Shown here: one piece after another, positions 1-6,807 of the stretch
Numbering within the stretch: the first letter of the stretch is position 1
Layout of the letters: the number at the start of each line of letters is the position of its first letter
From: a virus
DNA length: 39,234 nt
Reading direction: 5' to 3' (one strand)
IMG/VR virus record: IMGVR_UViG_3300022745_000083
Span: 1-39,234 of that record
Notes under the pieces: model-generated
Databases searched by the model: none
What the model saw: the letters and a program-made list of their open reading frames with translations, nothing else
Told to the model about the DNA's origin: nothing
Position numbers and translations under genes: made by a program

Positions 1-10
1 CGCGCGGACC
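1..10. other. Left terminal 10-bp repeat, candidate cohesive end
   Basis: The first ten bases, CGCGCGGACC, occur again at 39224-39233, one base before the right end. A lambda-like GpA terminase is encoded, and that family makes short 5' staggered cuts at cos. Fill-in of a 10-nt 5' overhang at both ends would give exactly such a direct terminal repeat. The extra A at the far right could be a library A-tail. The repeat is seen directly; the cos reading is inference. Confidence 0.55.
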
Positions 11-63
11 CCCGGGATTTTGCACATATGACATAGGACCCGATCCGGGGGGGTGGGGGGTGC

Positions 64-204
64 TTTGTGTCGATTTTGACACAAAAACGTGTGTTTTTTG
101 ACACAAAAACGTGTGTTTTTTGACACAAAACGCGATCGTGTGTCATTTTGTCGTGTCGATTTTGACACACGTTTCGATCGTGTCGATTTTGACACTAAAA
201 AACG
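64..204. repeat. Array of GTGTC-N6-GACAC dyads near the left end
   Basis: Three 22-bp units in direct tandem start at 67, 89 and 111. The core GTGTCGATTTTGACAC is complete at 67-82, 153-168 and 180-195. The middle tandem units keep the GACAC half and a degenerate left arm. At 64-85 the arms extend to 8 bp (TTTGTGTC and GACACAAA). The array is non-coding and lies within about 200 bp of the end. Similar dyads occur near the other end. A terminase-binding (cosB-like) or replication/partition protein array is the best reading; direct evidence for a ligand is absent. The rest of 1-281 shows no gene. Confidence 0.7.
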
Positions 205-281
205 GGCTACAAACAGCACTGTGCTATCTACAACGCACGTTTGCGTGCTCCGTTTTTCGCCCTGTTTTTTTCGTGTGCAGT

Positions 282-596
282 TCATACCGTAATCAGTGCT
301 CCGTTATTCCATTCGAGCGTTACAACCGAACCCGTCAACCGGGATCCCCTTGCAGCCTGGATCACTGCTTGCTGTGCTTCGATTGCTTTTGTGCGAGCCC
401 ATACGCAACGTTCGGGCCAGTCTTTGCCGTTGCCCCTGATCGGCTTGATTGCTCCAATCTCCCGAGCGATCCGCGCTTGCGTTGCCGTTCGCACATAAAC
501 GATCACGACATACGCTTGCCTGCCTTCTAGCCAATGGACGGAGCACTTTTGAAACTGCCCCTCTATTACGGGATCAACCCCGATGATGCGAATCAT
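282..596 (-). CDS. Hypothetical protein, 104 aa
   Basis: I do not recognise this protein. It starts at an ATG that overlaps the stop of the upstream VRR-NUC gene as ATGA, so translation is probably coupled. The N-terminal half alternates hydrophobic and charged residues as in a small alpha/beta fold; the C-terminal half is Ala/Arg rich, followed by a short beta-like tail. No signal peptide or membrane segment is visible. It is the last leftward gene before the left-end dyad array, in a block with the primase and nuclease, so a replication or packaging accessory role is possible but unproven. Confidence 0.65.
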   Translation of the reverse strand: MIRIIGVDPVIEGQFQKCSVHWLEGRQAYVVIVYVRTATQARIAREIGAIKPIRGNGKDWPERCVWARTKAIEAQQAVIQAARGSRLTGSVVTLEWNNGALITV

Positions 597-970
597 ACCA
601 ACGCCCCCTGCGGTCTATCGAAAAGCGAAACGAGCGTGCTAATCGCTGCGTCAGCCCCTTGCGCTGTGATCACGTACCATCCCCGCGCACTTAGCGCGCT
701 GTGCCACTCGGCTTGCTCGGGACTAATCGATCCCCCTGCTCCACGTTTCATTTCGATCGCTACTCCCCGAACGAACGGCAAATGAAACGGCCGATCAAAG
801 ATCAATATATCCGGCACTCCCGGGGATACCCCCTCCGCCCACAGCCTACGTGCTACGCTTTTCGAGCGCTTGCCCCCGTTTGGAACCGCGCAAAACAGCA
901 ACCGTTTTTTCCGTAGCCACAAAATGACCCGTTTTTGCTCGTCATGTTCCGATTTTCCAGCGTTTCGCAT
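593..970 (-). CDS. VRR-NUC domain nuclease
   Basis: A 125-aa protein of the VRR-NUC (virus-type replication-repair nuclease) family, a compact PD-(D/E)XK fold. The family signature is visible: the NGGKRS stretch, then GVPDILIF with the catalytic Asp, then the EMK motif, and a later SPEQAEWHSAL helix. Known relatives act as structure-specific nucleases and often sit in phage replication modules with a primase-helicase. The ATG at 970 is preferred over the upstream TTG at 991 because GGAAGGA precedes it at good spacing. It overlaps the next gene by ATGA. The length is normal for a single-domain phage member. Confidence 0.9.
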   Translation of the reverse strand: MRNAGKSEHDEQKRVILWLRKKRLLFCAVPNGGKRSKSVARRLWAEGVSPGVPDILIFDRPFHLPFVRGVAIEMKRGAGGSISPEQAEWHSALSARGWYVITAQGADAAISTLVSLFDRPQGALV

Positions 971-1027
971 CCCCGTTTTCCTTCCGATCAAGAAATCGAC
1001 CCCGTTTTTCTGCCCTAGCCGCCCCCG

Positions 1028-1315
1028 TGTGTAGGCTTGCCTACATAAACCCCTTCAACCCTACACACCCCTTTTGGTCAATGATCCCGAGCACTTGCGC
1101 TCCGTTGTTCTATGGTTGTGTAGGGGTGTAGGCTTTTTGGGTTCATTGGTTTGATTCCATCCTACACACTACCCAGATCCCCCTCCTATATACCCATGCG
1201 GTCCAAAACCCTACACCCCTACACAACCATAGGAAAGTGGCGTGCAACTCACTGATATCATTGATCAAAAAAGGTGTGTAGGGTTTGGCCCCAGCCCTAC
1301 ACAACCCTACACACT
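1028..1315. repeat. TGTAGG iteron region, candidate replication origin or control site
   Basis: Eleven copies of TGTAGG or its complement CCTACA lie between the nuclease and the primase-helicase gene, mostly within TGTGTAGGG. They include a compact palindrome at 1030-1045 (TGTAGGC-TT-GCCTACA). They also include a perfect 23-bp inverted repeat whose arms are 1110-1132 and 1210-1232. P4-type primase-helicases bind short iterons at an origin and at a second site through their C-terminal domain, and such a protein is encoded next door. Open reading frames here look like byproducts of the repeats. The gene-free stretch 971-1417 holds nothing else I can identify. Confidence 0.6.
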
Positions 1316-1417
1316 TATCCACAGCCCCCAAATATGCCCCCTTTTTCGGGGGTACACCCTCTAATCCGGGGGTATTTGTGTTGTACGCTGTGCATTTTAC
1401 TGTGTTTTTCCGCATTT

Positions 1418-3898
1418 TCAGCCCCCCGAAACCGAGAAAATAGCACCCCAAAAAACCCCCGTGCGATCCCTGCCCTTGGAAAACCCGAGTTTTTCGAGCC
1501 TATCCGAAAACTTGGGCATACTGACGGGTTCGTTTCCCTGATCGTGGCACCACACTTGAAAGTTGGCGTAAAGCCCCTGAGCACGAATCTGGCCCGATTC
1601 TGACGGCTGTAAACGCTCGCTCGCAAAACGGGCTACCGTATCGGTGCTAAGTCGCCATTCTTGCAACGCCAAATCCGAGGATTCTGGCAAGCGGTACCGC
1701 CCCCTCCCGAGCAAGTTGACCGCACCCTCTATCGTCCAACTAGCGATCTGTGCGATCTCAGATCCGATGATGCGATCGGCAATGTACGGATCTTGCTCCG
1801 AATCCGAGTAAATGCGCTCAAACCGTAGCATAACCCAACGTCGCCAAAAACCGTGCGATTGGTCCCGAACGTTCGGCACTCGGTTAGCCGCAAATACGTG
1901 TGCAGCTATCGGGCGAAACTTGAACGGATCCTGACGTATGTGGCGAGCATCGATCGAGTCTCCCACAATGATGCTCTTTACCGTTTCGCTATCCAAAATA
2001 TCGGTGCTTGGCATTTCGGAAACCACGTTCCAACGCGAGGTTGCCAATAATGCCCTACGGTATTCGTTCCCGAACAACTGAGGGGCCAGCGCAGTTTGAG
2101 CGCTTGCAGGGAAAAGAGCGCTCAATATCTTGATCAGTACGCTTTTGCCGTTTGCCCCCTCGCCAAGTAGCAACGCTCCCCGTTGAAATACGGTAGCGAT
2201 CCCGAGCAACGCAGCCCCCGTAAACTCCCGGATGAAACTGATCCGAGTCTCGAGATCCGCAGCCCCTCGCCATACGTCCCGAAGAAACGCGATAAACCGC
2301 ATAGGTACAGCCCCGGGGGTGTACGGATACGGAAGTGCTGTAATAGCGCGATTTTTTGGATCGTGTGCCCTTCGCTCAATCCCGCTAGGGCTTGCGGCTA
2401 CGTATGAATCCGCAAACGCCACCCCCCCGCTATCGGTGCTAAACCAATCCGGCAACGCTCGGGAATCGTGGATCCGCCTTGTCACGTTTTCGGGGGTGCT
2501 TCCGCTGATCTTGATCCGCCTACATTCGGGTTTACCGTCAGCCCTGATCTTGCCGGTAGCGCACCACTCCCCGTCAAACGACGAAACGAGATCCCGCAAT
2601 ACGTGTGCTCCGATAGGTTCCCAGATCCCGGTTTTCGCCACGTAGCCCCACAACGACCCACGATCAAACACGCAACGCGGCCCCCCTGCGGTTTCGATTT
2701 GGTTGCATACCTCCCGGGCTAGTTCGGGATCACTACCCAAACTAAACCGAACGTCAGCGTCTAACAGCGGTTCCGGGGGTAGCGCTTTTCGAGGGTTTGC
2801 GTCAGATCCGAGTAACTCGGATTTGGTTGCGTAACTTCCGATGGATTCCGCGATCCGCGTTACTTCCGCGATATCGAGCGGGGGATCGCATCGTTGTTCG
2901 TTTGTGCTGATCAGGGTTGAAAGTATCTCAGCCTCCCCTAGCCCCATGTTTCGGAGCCTACCGGCAAGGCTTGTAAGTACGCTGTTACGGTTTTCCGAGA
3001 TCCGCGCAGCGACACCCCCTATCGAGTCAATGCCGGCATAGGGATCAAGCCCCGCAGCACCCCCCGGTGTAGCCCTATGCGGCTGACGGGCCAGCATTGC
3101 CCCATAGATGCTACTCCCGAGCGGGAACGCGAGCCCTTGCACGCCCTGGGGCCGCTCCTGACGCTTGCCGTCCCTGAGCACTCGCGGAAGGCGGAAGCAA
3201 CGGGTTGGATCGGAGCATCGTTCGTCAGCCTGGATCCCGTGCTCCCCCAGGAACGTCAGCGCCCTACTATATAGATCCTGATATTGGTCGGCAGACAACG
3301 GGGAGGGGAGCACAGCGGCTAGCCGGTACCCCCCTCGCGTTTCGTACCATGCGAGCGAGCGGATCAGACCAGGGGGCAGTTGCTTGTACCGCTCAATAAA
3401 ACCGGATCGCCATTCCGGGCTAGCTGACGACTTGATCGAGGATCCCGCTGCTTCCGCTGCTTTGTTCGCTGCGTGGGCTTGCAGATCGTCAACATCCCAG
3501 ATTATCGCGCTAAACCGAACGGGCCAACGCACAGCCTCTAGCCGATCGAACGCTGCTTTTTTCAAGCGGGGGCAACTCGGATGGATCTGGCCCGTTGTCG
3601 CGTGCTGCATTGCGTAGGGCACAAAATGCGCGTCCGTCGAATGCAGCGCCCCCAGGGCTGACGCAAGATCTACGGTAGGGTACCAACCTACCGGATTGCC
3701 GTTCTTGTCCAGCCCCTGCGGGTTGCCATCCCAGCCCATAACCAAGGGGTTCGGCCAGATCGTAACGGGGATCAAGATCGTCCCCCTTTCGGGGCTCGGG
3801 CTACTGCCCCGAACGATCGTGCGGTCAACAACCCGCCGCTGAGCAAATCGAGCGCCCCCAGCCGATCCGCAGTCGGGGCAGTTTCTCCCCGTTGCCAT
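1418..3898 (-). CDS. D5/P4-type primase-helicase
   Basis: An 826-aa replicative primase-helicase. Near residue 130 an acidic IIWDVDDL strand resembles the catalytic region of archaeo-eukaryotic-type primases. The C-terminal half is a D5/P4-like superfamily 3 helicase: Walker A GEGANGKS at about 579-586, a following SRWNVVSEM strand in the Walker B position, and HVFAANRVPN (sensor region) near 660-670. The final 70 residues fit a winged-helix DNA-binding tail. An N-terminal CPDC is too short to prove a zinc ribbon. The ATG at 3898 lacks a clear ribosome-binding site and overlaps the upstream regulator gene by 127 bp, so a later start is possible. Origin-like iterons lie just beyond its 3' end. 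Confidence 0.9.
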   Translation of the reverse strand: MATGRNCPDCGSAGGARFAQRRVVDRTIVRGSSPSPERGTILIPVTIWPNPLVMGWDGNPQGLDKNGNPVGWYPTVDLASALGALHSTDAHFVPYAMQHATTGQIHPSCPRLKKAAFDRLEAVRWPVRFSAIIWDVDDLQAHAANKAAEAAGSSIKSSASPEWRSGFIERYKQLPPGLIRSLAWYETRGGYRLAAVLPSPLSADQYQDLYSRALTFLGEHGIQADERCSDPTRCFRLPRVLRDGKRQERPQGVQGLAFPLGSSIYGAMLARQPHRATPGGAAGLDPYAGIDSIGGVAARISENRNSVLTSLAGRLRNMGLGEAEILSTLISTNEQRCDPPLDIAEVTRIAESIGSYATKSELLGSDANPRKALPPEPLLDADVRFSLGSDPELAREVCNQIETAGGPRCVFDRGSLWGYVAKTGIWEPIGAHVLRDLVSSFDGEWCATGKIRADGKPECRRIKISGSTPENVTRRIHDSRALPDWFSTDSGGVAFADSYVAASPSGIERRAHDPKNRAITALPYPYTPGAVPMRFIAFLRDVWRGAADLETRISFIREFTGAALLGIATVFQRGALLLGEGANGKSVLIKILSALFPASAQTALAPQLFGNEYRRALLATSRWNVVSEMPSTDILDSETVKSIIVGDSIDARHIRQDPFKFRPIAAHVFAANRVPNVRDQSHGFWRRWVMLRFERIYSDSEQDPYIADRIIGSEIAQIASWTIEGAVNLLGRGRYRLPESSDLALQEWRLSTDTVARFASERLQPSESGQIRAQGLYANFQVWCHDQGNEPVSMPKFSDRLEKLGFSKGRDRTGVFWGAIFSVSGG

Positions 3899-4002
3899 CG
3901 GCTAACCGCAGCACGGGAGGTTTTGAAGCCTTGATCGGTCAGCCAACGCGCGACCTGAGCGCAAGATTGACGGGAACGGAGCAGATAATCAGCGAAACTC
4001 AT
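3772..4002 (-). CDS. Small helix-turn-helix regulator
   Basis: A 76-aa protein with a Cro/XRE-like helix-turn-helix: QVARWLTDQGFKTSRAAVSR followed by WQRGETAPTADRLGALDLLSG, the usual recognition helix and stabilising segment. The ATG at 4002 is preferred to a TTG at 4059 because the extra residues look unstructured. It is the first leftward gene of the divergent control region and overlaps the primase gene in another frame. By position it could regulate both leftward and rightward transcription, as a repressor or an early/late switch. The long overlap makes the real start of this gene or of the primase uncertain. Confidence 0.65.
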   Translation of the reverse strand: MSFADYLLRSRQSCAQVARWLTDQGFKTSRAAVSRWQRGETAPTADRLGALDLLSGGLLTARSFGAVARAPKGGRS

Positions 4003-4241
4003 GGGGGCAGAACTACGCCCCTCCCACCCCTCGTGTAAACCTGGGGTTGCCAACGTCAAAGGGTTGTGTCTGGTAAGTGGCTGATTTCATTAGGTGGTTG
4101 ACGGTTGATCCGAAAAAACGACAAGGGGACGAAAAAAAAATCGTCTTTGCCCCCCTTTTGTTGTTGTGTTCTTTTTCCACCTGGACGATAACCAACGTGG
4201 TGCCGGTGTTGAACGAAACGAAAACGAACGGAGCAACGAAC
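4003..4241. promoter_or_regulatory. Divergent control region
   Basis: This gap separates the leftward regulator gene from the rightward small-gene island and is the only divergent gene boundary in the window. It holds most of the first copy of the 146-bp leader, including a GACGA-A-run-TCGTC hairpin flanked by C and T runs. A weak sigma70-like pair, TTGTGT and GATAAC with 17-bp spacing at about 4164-4192, can be proposed. No strong consensus promoter is visible, so the start sites are unknown. Confidence 0.5.
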
Positions 4242-4252
4242 ATGAGCAACGA
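4107..4252 (+). repeat. 146-bp leader repeat, copy 1
   Basis: This segment is almost identical to 5378-5522: one base is substituted (CCGG versus CTGG) and an A run is 9 versus 8 long. It starts with GATCCGAAAAAACGACAAGG, has a hairpin with an A-rich loop, a CCCCCC-TTTT tract, then a spacer rich in AACGAAACG and the start codon ATGAGCAACGA. Both copies end inside a small gene encoding MSN. It probably works as terminator plus promoter plus translation leader. Confidence 0.9.
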
Positions 4253-4520
4253 ATGGACCGCTGATACCTCTACTCGCGTTTTCGAGGCTGAGTTTGTCCG
4301 TGTTTTCGGATCGGCGCATTACTCAGGGGTGGACTGCTACCACGCTTCGGGGTGGAGTCACTGCATTCTTATAGATCCTACCGCTCATGCGAAAACGCTT
4401 GCGCGTTTCGCGGGGGGCTACGGGTGCGCTTCGGAAGCTGGTGAAAATGAAGTGCTTTCGGCGCTTTACGCTGACGGAGCGCTTGCCCTTGCGTTTCCGA
4501 CTGCGGGAATGCTGCGCTAA
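4242..4520 (+). CDS. Hypothetical small protein in leader cassette 1, 92 aa
   Basis: I do not recognise this protein. Its start ATG lies at the end of the first 146-bp leader, and its first residues (MSN) are shared with the gene after the second leader; after that the two proteins differ. It has a mixed composition with aromatic and Cys residues (a GVDCYHASGW segment) and an Ala/Gly-rich C-terminal half. No membrane segment is visible. The gene is followed by the GGGGGCA-GGA-TGCCCCC hairpin. As the first rightward gene it is a likely early gene; takeover or anti-defence roles are speculation. Confidence 0.7.
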   Translation: MSNEWTADTSTRVFEAEFVRVFGSAHYSGVDCYHASGWSHCILIDPTAHAKTLARFAGGYGCASEAGENEVLSALYADGALALAFPTAGMLR

Positions 4521-4541
4521 AGGGTTCAAGAAACCGAAACG

Positions 4542-4558
4542 GGGGGCAGGATGCCCCC
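4542..4558 (+). promoter_or_regulatory. Hairpin GGGGGCA-GGA-TGCCCCC, copy 1
   Basis: A perfect 7-bp stem with a 3-nt loop lies 21 bp after the first cassette gene. It is followed shortly by ACAACCCAACCC. The same hairpin and a similar tail occur at 5734-5750. No T run follows, so a processing, stability or protein-binding element is more likely than a simple terminator. Confidence 0.7.
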
Positions 4559-4591
4559 GAAACAACCCAACCCCTCGAACGGAACCAACTA

Positions 4592-4996
4592 ATGCGAACC
4601 GCGATCCAAGTGCTAGAGGGGCTGCTAGCCAAACAGAGGCTGCTAGCTTGCAGCACGACCAACAACCCCGAAGCGGTGACACGATCCCAAACGCTCGAAA
4701 ACGCGATCAACGCGTTGAAAGGGGAGGGGCACCCCGCAGCACACGATCAACTCGGCTGGATCCATGAGTACGTGCCTAGCTATCCTGCTCAGCGGATAGA
4801 CCTGGAGATCATGCGAGAAATCGCGATCTCCTATGAAACGCACGTAAACGATGCGCTTCAATCCATGGATCGTGCTGACGCATGCCGGATCCGGTTTCAA
4901 CGATTGGATCAGGATCCCAGCGTTTCGCTCAACAATGAATCCCGCGTTGAAGCCAAAGCGAACTGGGCAAAGCTCAAAGCCAAGCAGGGGGAGTAA
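4592..4996 (+). CDS. Hypothetical protein, 134 aa
   Basis: I do not recognise this protein. It is predicted to be mostly helical: repeated Leu/Ala/Lys-rich stretches near residues 5-45, a central segment with HEYVPSYPAQR, then a long amphipathic helix rich in Arg, Asp and Gln ending in a Lys/Ala-rich tail. It has no signal peptide or membrane segment. It begins 34 bp after the first hairpin and is followed after 6 bp by the next small gene, suggesting a co-transcribed early unit. Confidence 0.7.
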   Translation: MRTAIQVLEGLLAKQRLLACSTTNNPEAVTRSQTLENAINALKGEGHPAAHDQLGWIHEYVPSYPAQRIDLEIMREIAISYETHVNDALQSMDRADACRIRFQRLDQDPSVSLNNESRVEAKANWAKLKAKQGE

Positions 4997-5002
4997 CACA
5001 CT

Positions 5003-5200
5003 ATGGAAACGGACGATCTTGAAACGCTTGAAACTGCACTTACGCACCTTGCCAATGCGATCCGAATGCTCGAATCGCACACGGCCAAGGGGTTCGCTAC
5101 CGCTGTGGATAAAGACGACTTGACCCGTCAGATACGGATCGCATACGGCAAGGTGAACGCGGTTTGGGGGCGTAACATGCCTGACGAGGATCCATCGTGA
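5003..5200 (+). CDS. Hypothetical small helical protein, 65 aa
   Basis: A small acidic protein, not recognised. Residues 1-30 (METDDLETLETALTHLANAI and on) form a clear amphipathic helix, and a second helix contains DKDDLTRQIRIAYGKVNAV. It may dimerise through the helices. Its stop codon overlaps the GTG start of the next gene, so the two are probably translationally coupled. Confidence 0.65.
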   Translation: METDDLETLETALTHLANAIRMLESHTAKGFATAVDKDDLTRQIRIAYGKVNAVWGRNMPDEDPS

Positions 5201-5370
5201 GAAACTTTCTCGCTTGTACCGTGCTGACGGCTGCAATCCCCCTTGTGCTCGTGTTGACCACGATCGCTTGGGTGTGCCTACTCCCGTCACTGCTAGGATC
5301 ACTGGCCCAAACCGCAGCGGATTGGACGGTTGACCTAGCCTCCCGACTCGCGGAACGGATTGACCCCTAA
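5197..5370 (+). CDS. Small membrane protein, 57 aa
   Basis: A GTG start overlaps the upstream TGA (GTGA). The frame reads MRNFLACTVLTAAIPLVLVL and continues through TTIAWVCLLPSLLGSLA, a strongly hydrophobic segment of about 30 residues, then an amphipathic acidic/basic tail ending at TAA. This is one membrane helix or a hairpin of two short ones, with a cytoplasmic or periplasmic tail. Family unknown. Its position among early small genes rather than in the lysis cassette argues against a holin and suggests a membrane-directed accessory function. Confidence 0.6.
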   Translation: MRNFLACTVLTAAIPLVLVLTTIAWVCLLPSLLGSLAQTAADWTVDLASRLAERIDP

Positions 5371-5377
5371 ACAGGCC

Positions 5378-5522
5378 GATCCGAAAAAACGACAAGGGGA
5401 CGAAAAAAAATCGTCTTTGCCCCCCTTTTGTTGTTGTGTTCTTTTTCCACCTGGACGATAACCAACGTGGTGCTGGTGTTGAACGAAACGAAAACGAACG
5501 GAGCAACGAACATGAGCAACGA
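5378..5522 (+). repeat. 146-bp leader repeat, copy 2
   Basis: This is the near-identical second copy of 4107-4252. Here it lies between two rightward genes, 7 bp after the small membrane protein, so its hairpin and T-rich tract would end the upstream message and the rest would restart expression of the next gene. High identity in a non-coding segment points to recent duplication, strong selection or gene conversion. Confidence 0.9.
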
Positions 5523-5721
5523 CACGAGCGAAACGCAAGAGATCAGCAACTTCAAACTGGGTTTTATTCATGGTTTGAAGGGGTATGCCGGCAAGGGTCG
5601 CACGAGCGCTTTTTATGATCTCGGGTTCGTTCGTGGGCTGCGTGCACAACCATACGACAAAACCCCCGAAGATAGGGATCGGCTGATCTCGCACGCTGTT
5701 GCCGATTTCATCGGTAACTAG
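5512..5721 (+). CDS. Hypothetical small protein in leader cassette 2, 69 aa
   Basis: The ATG lies at the end of the second leader copy and the protein begins MSN like the first cassette gene, but the rest is unrelated. The core has two similar segments, NFKLGFIHGLKGYAGKG and YDLGFVRGLRAQPYDK, that look like an internal repeat of an LGF-(I/V)-x-GL motif, each a short helix followed by a basic turn. It has no membrane segment. It is followed by the second GGGGGCA-GGA-TGCCCCC hairpin. Function is unknown. Confidence 0.7.
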   Translation: MSNDTSETQEISNFKLGFIHGLKGYAGKGRTSAFYDLGFVRGLRAQPYDKTPEDRDRLISHAVADFIGN

Positions 5722-5733
5722 AAACGACAACGG

Positions 5734-5750
5734 GGGGGCAGGATGCCCCC
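5734..5750 (+). promoter_or_regulatory. Hairpin GGGGGCA-GGA-TGCCCCC, copy 2
   Basis: Same stem, loop and AACAACCCAACCC tail as at 4542. Together with the leader it frames the small gene between, so leader-gene-hairpin forms a unit present twice. Confidence 0.7.
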
Positions 5751-5794
5751 TCAACAACCCAACCCACAGCTTCATAGCCCCGAAAGGGCAAAGG

Positions 5795-6064
5795 ATGGAA
5801 CCAATGGAAAGCAATGTTACCCAGGATACGATTGTTGTGGGGCTCAACCCCGAAACCCCAGCGTCAGCGGCTGCACACCGTATGCAGGGGGAGATCCGCG
5901 CGTTTCAGGATGACAAGGGGGTGCATATGACGTTCTGGATCGGGAACACCCCCCACAACATGGCCCCCTCGGATCCGAAACCGATGATCGTGGCGAACAT
6001 GGATCACGCTCGATGGTGGCACGAACGCTATGGGCGCGGTCACTTGTTCGTGACCACGAACTAG
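5795..6064 (+). CDS. Hypothetical protein, 89 aa
   Basis: I do not recognise this protein. The start at 5795 (MEPMES) follows an AAAGGGCAAAGG stretch; the ATG at 5804 is an alternative. The middle carries MTFWIGNTPHNMAPSDPKPM and the end has HARWWHERYGRGHLFV, an aromatic and His-rich region. It has no signal peptide. It follows the second hairpin at short distance, as the 134-aa gene follows the first. Confidence 0.65.
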   Translation: MEPMESNVTQDTIVVGLNPETPASAAAHRMQGEIRAFQDDKGVHMTFWIGNTPHNMAPSDPKPMIVANMDHARWWHERYGRGHLFVTTN

Positions 6065-6073
6065 AAAAAAGTC

Positions 6074-6120
6074 GTTCCCGTGCGTTTTCTCCGTTGACAG
6101 ACAACGAACGCACGTGGAAC
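6074..6120 (+). promoter_or_regulatory. Long intergenic hairpin
   Basis: GTTCCCGTGCGTT pairs with AACGCACG-T-GGAAC (8 plus 5 bp with one bulge) around a 20-nt loop, directly after the 89-aa gene. Two more G/C hairpins follow before the next gene (GGGGC-AAGGTA-GCCCC near 6137 and GCCCC-TGA-GGGGC near 6165). No T run follows any of them. They may be mRNA processing or attenuation elements. Confidence 0.55.
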
Positions 6121-6195
6121 GGTTCCGACTGCAAAGGGGCAAGGTAGCCCCAACGAACACAACGCCCCCTGAGGGGCATGAAAGTAGGCTCCCCG

Positions 6196-6561
6196 ATGAA
6201 TGACACACTCGATACCCGTTCCACTCTCAAAACCGCGATGGTCGCGTTCCTCGTCACGCTCGACAAGTTTGAATCCGCTGCGTTCTTGGCCGAATGCTCA
6301 ACGGGGGCTGACGACATCCGCGCGCAGTCCAAGATCAGCAAGCAACTCGACCGGAACGCAGCGAGGCTCGCAAAGGTCAACGCAAAGCTCGACGCCAAGC
6401 GTCAGAAAGCCGCAATCGCGGCTGAGAATCGAGCCAAGTTGCTCGCAGATCGCAAGGCTGAGCGAGCGGCGTTGAAGGCGACGGATCAGGTTCCCGCTCC
6501 GGTTCCCGTTCCGGTTCCGGTTCCCGCTCCCGTTCCGAACAAGCCCAACGTTCGGAAGTAA
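6196..6561 (+). CDS. Coiled-coil protein with Pro-Val repeat tail, 121 aa
   Basis: The N-terminal 45 residues look globular. Residues 45-100 are a charged Ala/Lys/Arg coiled coil (ARLAKVNAKLDAKRQKAAIA is typical). The C-terminus is a PAPVPVPVPVPAPVP tract and a short basic end. The Pro-Val tail probably forms a stiff extended linker. The start at 6196 has AGG at 7-nt spacing; an in-frame ATG at 6178 would add six residues. Function unknown; a scaffold or nucleic-acid-bridging role would fit but is a guess. Confidence 0.65.
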   Translation: MNDTLDTRSTLKTAMVAFLVTLDKFESAAFLAECSTGADDIRAQSKISKQLDRNAARLAKVNAKLDAKRQKAAIAAENRAKLLADRKAERAALKATDQVPAPVPVPVPVPAPVPNKPNVRK

Positions 6562-6567
6562 CCGGGT

Positions 6568-6807
6568 ATGCTGACTCTCGTGTTGCTGGTAGGGGTTGCG
6601 ATCGTGATCTGGGCACTCTCCCAGGTAGAAGCGTCGCAAACAACCCGCCGCAATGCGCTAGCGGGATCTGTGCTCAAAGCAGTGCGCACACGACGACGAT
6701 CCGCGCGATCGATGAATAATCGTTGTGACTTGATCCCGAAACCCTTCGTGGCAAAAGTTGAGCAGCGCCAGTTTGGTAGGACTGGCAAGCTGCAAGGCGA
6801 TCCCTAG
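6568..6807 (+). CDS. Single-pass membrane protein with basic tail, 79 aa
   Basis: Residues 2-17 (LTLVLLVGVAIVIWAL) form an N-terminal membrane helix, followed by a strongly basic stretch (TRRRSARS) that should stay in the cytoplasm. The C-terminal part is hydrophilic. The gene ends just inside the first 122-bp tandem repeat. It starts 6 bp after the preceding gene, so they are likely co-expressed. No family recognised. Confidence 0.6.
   Translation: MLTLVLLVGVAIVIWALSQVEASQTTRRNALAGSVLKAVRTRRRSARSMNNRCDLIPKPFVAKVEQRQFGRTGKLQGDP

Noticed and set aside
64-204. CRISPR-like array at the left end
   Set aside because: Units are directly adjacent without unique spacers and no cas genes are present; the Cas4-like nuclease belongs to the replication module.
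111-530. Rightward open frames over the left end
   Set aside because: They run through the dyad array and lie opposite a leftward gene with coupled overlap and better protein character.
1143-1451. Leftward 102-aa open frame downstream of the primase
   Set aside because: It is built from the TGTAGG iterons and their inverted repeat, overlaps the primase end in another frame and resembles no protein.
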